64,000 bases of DNA from Eublepharis macularius (Eukaryota > Chordata > Lepidosauria > Squamata > Eublepharidae): positions 142,299,464 to 142,363,463 of the forward strand of contig NC_072796.1 in assembly GCF_028583425.1 (NCBI RefSeq), in the 5' to 3' direction. Below, one piece after another: positions 51,301-60,300 of the stretch; positions within the stretch are counted from its first letter, which is position 1; each line of letters begins with the position of its first letter. The notes beneath the pieces were generated by a model that did no database searches, was not told the origin of the DNA, and saw only the letters and a program-made list of their open reading frames with translations. A program made the translations under genes and the position numbers.

Positions 51301-54300
51301 CATGGGTCCAAATGATGAAGATGTCATCCAGGAATCTTAAGTATAGTAGTGGTTCCAGTGGATGGGAGCTGAGGAAGCGTTGCTCCAAGTCCGCCATGAA
51401 TATGTTAGCATATTGTGGTGCCATGCGTGTGCCCATGGCTGTGCCATTCACCTGTAGATATAAGTTGTCACCAAATTCGAAGTAATTGTGAGTGAGTACG
51501 AAGTGACAAAGTTCAGTGGCGAGGTGTGCTGTGGTTTTGTCCATGATCATATTCCGTATGGCTTGCAGTCCATCTGCATGTGGGATATTGGTGTACAGGG
51601 CCTCCACATCCATGGTTGCTAGGATGGTGTCATCTGGTAGGTTGTCAATGGACTGTATTTTCCTGAGGCAGTGGTGTCCCGTAAGTAGCTGCGTGTGCTT
51701 GTGGCATAGGGCCTGAGGATAGAGTCCATGTATCCCGAGACTCCTACTGTGATGGTGCATTTTCCTGAAACAATTGGGCGTCCTGGGTTACCTGGTTTGT
51801 GGATTTTGGGTAGTAGGTAGAATCTTCCTGGTCGTGGTTCCTGGGGTGTGTCCATATGGATGCATTCTTGTATGTCCGTGGGGAGTGTTTTTAATATTTT
51901 ATTGAGTTCCCTTTTGTATTGCTCCGTGGGGTCAGAAGGTAGTATTTTATAGAATGTTGTGTTGGAGAGTTGTCTTTCTGCTTCTTGTATATAATTTTGT
52001 TTGTCCATGATGATAACTGCTCCGCCTTTGTCAGCTTCCTTGATTACGATGCCAGAATTATTTTGGAGGCTGTTTATGGCCTCTCTTTCTCCACGGCTGA
52101 GATTCTGCTTTAGGTGTTGTTGTTTGTCAATTATCTCAGCCTGAGCACGTCTACGGAAGCATTCAATGTAAAAGTCCAATGAGGAGTTACGGCCCTCGGG
52201 GGGTGTCCATGTGGAATTCTTTTTCCTGGAGTTTTGTAACGGTGGTTGTGTATTGCTGGGTTGGGGGGGGGGGCTGCTGAGGCTGCTGTGATGGTGTCTG
52301 TTCAGTGCTTTGTTCATCGTTTTGTTCAGCAGAGTAGTTGAAGAATTCTTTCAGTCTTAGGCGTCTAAAATAGGCCTCCAGGTCTCCACAAAGTTGTATG
52401 GTTTGTGTGGGTCTGGCTGGGCAAAAAGATAGTCCACGTGAGAGGACTGATTCCTCTGCTGGGCTCAGCTTGTAACTGGAAAGATTGATGATGTTGCTTG
52501 GTGGATCCAAAGTGTTTTTGCTCTCTGTTGCAGGCAGGAGTTTTGAGAATTTCTTCTCCTTCTTGTTCTGTAATTCAGTGAATAGATTGCAATAAATAGT
52601 TTCTCTGGTTGTGGTAAACATCTGCCAGTTCCCGGTCTGTGCAGAAGGGGTGTACTTCATGGAAGAGTCTAGTTCAGAGATCTCTTGCTTGATCCATTGT
52701 TGCTTGCTGTACATCAGTCCAATGAGGTGAATTAAGAGTTTCCTGGATAAGGTGTTGCATAGTTTCTCACTGTAGTCTGTGTGGTAAGTGGATTTCAATG
52801 GATTCCTCACACGAAGTCCCTTGGGTAGAATGTCCAGTCTTTTGCATTTAGAAAGAAAGATGATGTCTGTTTGTATTTGTGCCAGTTTCTTCATGAGGTT
52901 GATGGATTTCCTCTCCATTTGGCTGAATGCAGTGCTTTCCATGGTCGGACCAGTTCGGATCAGGCATCTGATGAAGAGAACTTGATTCTCGAAAGCTTAT
53001 GCTACAATAAAATAAAATTGGTTAGTCTTAAAGGTGCTACTGGACTCTTTTTGATTTTGCTACTACAGACTAACACGGCTAACTCCTCTGGATCTATTCT
53101 TATAGACAGGCTGTTCAGCAAGACCAGCGTGTGTGTCTGCTTCTTCCTTACTGTAAATCATAGGCACACACTAGAGGAAGTGCAGCTGCACTCTTTGCAG
53201 GGAGCAGCAGCCCTGGTTATGGGATCCTCACCGCAAGGGGCTCTGTAGCCCAATGCTAATACCCGCTCCTGGGGTAGATCTAATCCGAGCTGTGCGGTGG
53301 ATCCGTGGAGTGCTCCGGCAGTGATGCCTGGCTTTCTTCCAAGCCCCGGAGGTGTTTTGGCCTCTTTTTAATCCATTAGCGTTAACTGCCAATTCACACA
53401 CTCTCCTCCGCTGCATTAATGGTGTATCGAATTAGAACTGAATTAATCATTATGGGAGAGATTAAGAGTTGTAATTAGTGTTAAAAGAGGAGTTTGTGGC
53501 TGGCCTCGCACTCTGGGCTGATCCGGAAAGTGACAGTCCCAGGGAACGCAAGAGCTCTCCATTGCAGGTGGCTCCCCTTTGGGCTGGTGTCTACCAATGA
53601 ACAGCCTTTTAAGAAGCTTTCCTCCTCCCTTCCCCCTCCCCACAAAATCCCACCCCTGCCTCCCAGACCCATACCTCCACCCTTATTCATCCTTTCCCTT
53701 GACATGGCGTTTAATTTTATCAGCCGTGTTCTCAGGCCCTGGGCAAAAAAGATACTGGACAGAAGTGTCCATTGAAAGAAGGAGGCAACATTAGCTGAAA
53801 TGGGGCAGGGGGTGCCTCGGTCACTGACCCTTGGTCATCTGCCTGCATTTCTATACAAGTGTAAATCCAGATGCCTCCAGATGTGGATTTGCACAGCCTT
53901 GTCCGTCTCCTGGTGTTTTGCCCTTCAAACCTGGCTTGTTAGGGAGAGGATCGTGTTCCTTGGCCAGGCCAGACCAGTGTTCAGAGCCCACTTGCAGAGC
54001 AGCTGCTGTTCCCCCTGTCTTGTGATGAGGAGAGAGGTCCCATTGGAAACTGCTGGAGGCAGGGGGCGGGGGTATTCTGTGGTGGGTGAGCTCTCAGCAA
54101 GGGGCTGCAGTCTGCTTGGGGCCCTGCCTTGCTGAGTATTGGAGGGTGGCCCAATCCCCAAACAGCCTTCCAGAATCTGAGAGCCTTTAGCCACCACCCA
54201 CACGGCTGGGGAAGGCAGTTGCAGTTAGACGTTATCTGTTTGTGAATCCATCTGTCCCTCCGTATGCCCTCTGACTCAGTTCAGGCTAGATCACTCTTGT

Positions 54301-57300
54301 CTTGTTTTAAAAGACGCCCTGGGGTGTAAAGATGCCAGCCATTACCTGATCTCACTCACCAATGAAGCTCTTGTAAACAATGACAAATCTAAAGGTAATC
54401 ATAGCGGGGGGAAATACAGAACCGTATATTTTTACTCATGTATGTATAAAACTTGGAACGAGTAAGACTAAAGTAAGGATTTTTGCTGTTCTCATATGTA
54501 TGTGAAATAACCACTATAGAAATAATGTTACAAACTCTGTAAAGTTGGAATATCAGCCCTCTTATTGTTATTGAAAATATTGTCAAATAAAAATTATGTA
54601 TAAAAATAAAGAGTCCAGCCATCTCCTCGACCCTCCTTGGTCCCAACTGGGTGGTACAGGCTATGGTTACTCCATGTTCTCGGAGGTGCTCTCTTTTTTC
54701 TTTCTTTATGCTGGCATCAAAAACCAGCTTTGGCTCAGCCACAATTTGAAGAAGTGGCGATGTTACCCCTTCCTCTCAAGCAATCCTAGCAGACTTTAAT
54801 ATAATCCACTGTCAAGGCTGTCCCAAGGCATTTCCCGGTGCTTTGAAATAAGCAGCAACTCCTGTTTGAAACTGCTATTGACTGCGGAGCTGACTAGGGA
54901 AGAGAAATAGTAAAGAGTCCAGTAGCACCTTTAAGACTAATCAACTTTACTGTAGCATAAGCTTTTGAGAACCACAGCTCTCTTCGTCAGATGCATCTGA
55001 CAAAGAGAGCTGCGGTTCTCAAAAGCTTATGCTACAATAAAATTGCCTTAAGAGCAGCAGGACTCTAATCTGGAGAGCCAGGTTTGATTCCCCACTCCTC
55101 TAGGTGACTTTCGGTCAGTCACAGCTCTCTCAGAGCTCTCTCAGTCCCACCCATCTCACAGAGTGGTTGTTTTGGGGATAATAATGACACACTTTGTAAA
55201 CCGCTCAGTGTGGGCATTAAGTTGTCCAGAAGGGTGTGTTGTATTTTTCTACTTGTAATAAATAAAGAAAATATTTTTTTTAAAAAAAAGTTGTCCAGAA
55301 GGGTGGTATATAAATCAAATATTATTATTATTAACATGAACATTTATTATTATTTACATTTATTAGTACATGTGCATGTACATGTATTATTATTATTAAC
55401 ATTATTATGAACATGTACAACCATTTTAATGTTAATTTTCTGAAGTAAAAATGTTTTGTTTCTGATGCTTCAAAGGAGCGCTGACTTTCTCTTTCTCTTC
55501 CTTCCACCGGTCCTGTGACGTTATGCAGCTTTTTCTGGATGACGCCAAGGTCAAGAACTTCATCACCTGCTTCAAAGGTAACGTCTTCTCCACGCCCCAG
55601 ACCACCTCTTCCAGCCTCTACCGGCATGCTCCCTTCTGTAAACCAGGAAAGGGAGACCGTCGTGGGAGCAGAGGCCGTAAATTGCAGTTGGAAAGCATGC
55701 CCTTATTAAGATACTGATGATTCTCATACCTTAGTCAAAGGATGGCAGGGGCAATGCAGCCTGCCAGCACGTTCCGTCCCGCCTTCCTGGCTGCAGGGCG
55801 TGCCAACATGCGCCCACTTGTCATTTTCGGCTAGGAATGCTGTGGGGTGGCCTGCTTAGAAGTGGCTCCTTTTGGCTTGGGACTTTGTTTCTACGGAGGC
55901 ACGGGAGCACTTCCTGGTGAATCGTGCCCCTCCCCAAGTGGTAGAAGAAGGAGCATTTGGCTTGTCTGCCACAGGCATCGCACACCTTGAGCCAGCCCTG
56001 TCTCCTACTTCTGCCTTAGCCTTGGAAACTCGTCACCTTCTCTGGGGCTGAGCGAGTGAAAGAGAACTTTGGCCCCCAAAGTCTTTTGTTCCTGGGAAAC
56101 AACTTTTTCTTGCAGGTTATGCAAGCTTTGGCAGCTGGGGACCTGCTGAGCACTTGGTGTTGTGTCGATTGAATCCCCTCCCTTGAGAAACGGAGGAAGT
56201 GCTGCTAAGCTACGGCATGATCCCGAAAATCCCCTCTTCGACACTCTTTATCTTCTTCTGGAACTGCTCTCATCCCCTCCTGTGTGCTAGTATTAGGGCC
56301 TGCTGCCGTAATCTTTAATCAGGGTATTAAAATCTGGGCCAGCCAGCACCACCAGGCACAGCACGGCCCATGGCAAGTCCTTAAAGCAGCAGCTGTTTCG
56401 GGGGCCGCCAACGCAGAGTCTGCCCTACGGCTGCTTGGCTGGGCTTCGTGGGGAGCTGGGCAGCAGCTACGGGTAAGCCGGGAAGGCTTCCTGCTACCCC
56501 TCTTCTTCTCTCCTTAGCAGAGCCAGCCCTGAGCTCTGAATGGTCCTCAAGTACTCCTAGCAATAGGGTCTGCCAGAGTGAGCCTGTCCACCCCCAGACG
56601 CAGGGTGGTAATCTGCTAATCCGTAACCCCTCCATAAGCATTTGCAGTCGTCAGCAAGAGACGTGTGCCAGTCGCCAACTCTGTGTGGCATTGGAGGGCT
56701 TGACGTTCCAGTGATATTTTCCTCCTTCGCTGGCAAATGCGATTTAGCTTTTCAAATCCTTTTTGTTTGGCTTGGGGCCGAAGCCCGCTGGGAGGTGGGC
56801 AAGTACATCAGTCAACAGCCTGGGCACGGTACAATTCCAGTCCCTCTCTTGTTACACCCCACGCACCCCTTACTGGTCATTATGTCCTGGGCCAGTCACA
56901 GGACCAAAGATCCTTGCTGGTTGCTAGATGAAATGGGGAGAATTTAAGAAAGTTCTTTAAAATTCCAAATATATATACACCACAAATTTAGAAGTGCTTT
57001 CACCCGGTGCCTAGAACTCAGCACCAAGCAAACTGATAAGGGGGGAGAGTTCTGCAGTCAACAGAGGAGGCCCTGTCTCTCATGTTCAGCTGGGTCACTC
57101 GAACATGTCTGGGCACACTTCGCAGGCCCTCCGTTGCATCTCTTAGCCGATGGGCAGGTCTGTGGGGGAGAAGGCAGTCCCACACTTCCAGGCTCTGTGG
57201 GTAAGAACCAGCCCTTCCATGGTGCCCAGAAAACAATTGCAGCTTAAGTCATCGCTCTGCCTGTATGTCCACGATACCCTTTTTCTGTTGCTCTCCTCCA

Positions 57301-60300
57301 GGATTCTGGATTGTGGGGAGAGAGGCAGATGTTGCAAGGCCAGCCTGTGCCGCATGGGGTTGGGCTTGACTTCCAGCTTGGACACAGTTTGGAAACCACC
57401 TCCTTGTGGTGGTATTGGGCAAGCCCTGCCAGCGACAGCCGTTTCCAGAGTTGCTTAATTCATGCTTTTACTAACAGTTTGTCTTTAATGGAGTGATCAT
57501 TTCATGCTTCAGAATTCTTTAAAGCCAGCAGCAGCCCTTGAGGTCGTCCGTGCTGGCTATGAGTGCCTGGTACGGCTGGTCCCACCACTCGGCTGTGTGT
57601 CACTCTCTGGGCCGTTTGCATGTTGCCAGATTACTGATGTGTAACCGCCTCCTCTGAGGAGTCACGTGCAAGCCGCATGCATCAACAGCACGTCCAAATG
57701 GCACTGCAGAGGGATGCTGTCATTGCATCCCGGCTGTGCTGTGGCCGGAAGCAGCCTTGTGCCACCTCAATCCCTCTTAAATCGAATGCATCTTCTGACA
57801 GCCCTGGCCCAGTGCCAGGAGGGGAGGAGGCCAGAAGCGGTTTGTCTAGCTCAGAACAATTCAGAACCGCATCTAGTCAAGATTTGCGGCTGGTGGTCAG
57901 TCCTGGAGTGTCTGTTTCCTTTCTTAAGTTTCAAGCATCAGCTTCCTCTTCCTAAAATGCAAATGAGGGGTGCAGGGCCACCTTTCTAACTGGCCTTAGC
58001 AGCCTTCTGTTCATTTCCTCCTCTGCCGCCTTCTGATTCAAGGACGATCCTAGAGCTGTAATTTTCTTTCCAGTCTGCACAACTTTCCTGCCAAATCTGC
58101 GGAGGTTTTGCCGTGTTATACACACTTGGGAGCAGCCCTTTACCGGCAGCATCCTTTCCTTTCTCCATTATCTCATTGGTCTCTCATCTAAAACCGCTCC
58201 AGAGTCAGCAGCTCTCCCGGCAGGAGCAAACCTGGTGCTTTGTGCCTCTTAATTTCCTCTTCCCAATTACGCTGCTGCAGCCGGGCTATTAATAACCTGA
58301 GTTTATGACTCAAACAGTGACTTGTGCTGTTGCAGGCTTGTAAATGCGGCTGGGTGGGCGTCTTTGGGTCCCAGTTGCTCAGACCTGGAACCAGAAGAAA
58401 CAAATCAAGACAGTGTGTCGTGGAAGTTGAAACTGCTTGACAAGAAGATACCTTTCTGTACGCAAGAGAATGCCAGTCGACAAGGGGTTTGGGGTTGCCA
58501 ACCTCTAGGTGGTAGCTGGAGATCTCCCAGAATTTCAACTGATCTTTAGGCCCCTGGAGAAAACGCCTGCTTTGGAGGGCAGACTCTATGGCATTATAAC
58601 CCATTGAGGTCCCTCCCCAGGCTGTACCCCCAGAATCTCCCGGAATCTCCCAACCTGCAGCAGAGTTGCCCCATTTACATTCTGCTAGTTGAGGATGGTT
58701 TTCCATGTGTCGTAAGTCACCTGTAAAGGTCCTGCAGGTGTCTGGAGTTTCCGGAAGGGTGCTTGTTGGGATTGCCAGTGGCTCTGGGTCCGGGTGCTCC
58801 TGGCAAGAGAGACGTGTATGATGCACCCCTGTGGCAGGGGGTGCTGGAGCTTTGCAGCACCAGCGTGTGCTCTTGTAGTGGGAAAGTGCGTGAAGCTGCT
58901 CCAAGAGGGATTTCCTGATAACAAACAAGAGAGGTTTGAGGCTGGAGGGGGACACTGGGGTGTATGGTGGCTGCAAGTGGCGGCCAGGTAGCCGACCACA
59001 CAAAGCAAAATGGGGCCAGTCGCTGGAGTGGATGTTTCCTTTGGTGTAACTTGGGGCCGCTGGTTAGGTACACTTTTGGCTTGCCGTGTAGCTCATTGTT
59101 TCCTGGACCACCGGGAGCTATTTTACTCTGCCAGCATCTTTTAGGGAACCTTGTTCCTTTCCCCTCCCCCTTTCTGACATGCTGCATAGTAATCTAGACT
59201 GCGTGGATAGATTTATGAGGACCAGGTGAGTGTGTGATCCTCGTCCCAAAACTCCCTCTCATAAACTCTTAAAAGAAAACGGTGAGGGCAGGAGGGATCT
59301 TGTCTCCAACCCAGAAGGACTCTCAGTCAGGTGGCATATCCGGTGCCTCCAGCGGAATTATTCTCAGACTCCACACCCTCCTGGCAACCTGGGCACCAGC
59401 CATGCGGCAAAGCTCTCTGTGTCCAGGGCTCTCGCCACCCGCAAGCTTCAGCCCTTACAGATCCGGGTCCCACCTTTGGACCCAACCTCAAACATGGAAG
59501 CCACTCTTAAATCTTTTTCCTTGCCATTACTTTTGTCCCAGCTCCCTCCCCCCACGTATGCACACGCACACACCCACATGCACACACAGACACACCCGTA
59601 TCTTCTCTCTCTTAAAAAATGAGCATAAAATCCAGACAGCACATGGTGTTGGTTGTGCTGGTGATGAGGCCTGGGCCATCTGTAGAAATCCAGAACCTTA
59701 TTATCGACTCCAGCCTTGTCTCTCTCTGGACCCCAGCCTTCTCTGGCGGGCATGACACTCCTTCTTGAAAATGGGACCGGGACCACAAAGCGATTCCTTT
59801 CAGACAGTGGTTGCCCCAGACTCTCCAACTCAAAAGGTGCATCACGTAAGCCAAAAGCAATTGGTTGGAAAGGAGAAGCAAAATGTAACCTTGACCGCCT
59901 ATCATGAAAATGTGCAAACGATGGCTTTAATTCGGCCCTGCCTGGTGAAATACGCTGCTTGACTAAAAGGCGCAAGGAAGCCAACCTGGGAATGATTCTG
60001 ATTCCCTCCCCCTAAGCCACAGGCTAGCTGGCTACCACCTCTGCCTTTGCTTTGCCAAAGAGCCAGGAGCCGAAAGCACAGCTGGGGCGTCTCCCTGCCT
60101 GTTGTACTTCAAAGAAATGGATCGACTGCAGCACTTGGAACACCATTTCTCCCTCCCTTCTCCCCAAAAGGAGGCCATTAAGTGCCTCGATAGCAAAGAT
60201 GAGCACAGGCTGTACAATAAAATGCCCTCTAAGCCAACAGACAGAGAAGCTACACTGGGGACGGGGAACAGTTAGGTACCTGCAAGGAACTCTTTTATCA

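Larger units (their letters stand above)
49815..53095 (-). mobile_element. Penelope-like retroelement, near full length
   Basis: Exact 13-bp target duplication ATTCTTATAGACA at 49802-49814 and 53096-53108. The termini are inverted copies. Coding sequence runs on the minus strand from about 52942 to 50255. In order: an N-terminal region (MESTAFSQMERKSINLMKKL); reverse transcriptase with IVIKEADKGGAVIIMDK, PKIHKPGNPGRPIVSG, DVEALYTNIP, GTAMGTRMAPQYANIFMADL and the catalytic FLDDIF; then a C-terminal GIY-YIG endonuclease with LIYALMCQQCPSALYIGQTS, LRKRINGHKSDI and ELEFICKFDS. This RT plus GIY-YIG order is specific to endonuclease-bearing Penelope-like elements. The main frame is open for 502 codons, and about two breaks separate it from the N-terminal part. 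The exact duplication and open frames indicate a fairly young insertion. It lies antisense in C8orf82 intron 1. Confidence 0.93.

Noticed and set aside
50400-52985. Plus-strand frames of 60-70 codons within the Penelope-like element
   Set aside because: They are antisense to the reverse transcriptase and endonuclease coding sequence.
58188-59003. Minus-strand frame of 271 codons
   Set aside because: It runs through a hAT MITE copy (58488-58665) and intronic sequence, has no known domain, and overlaps frames on the other strand.
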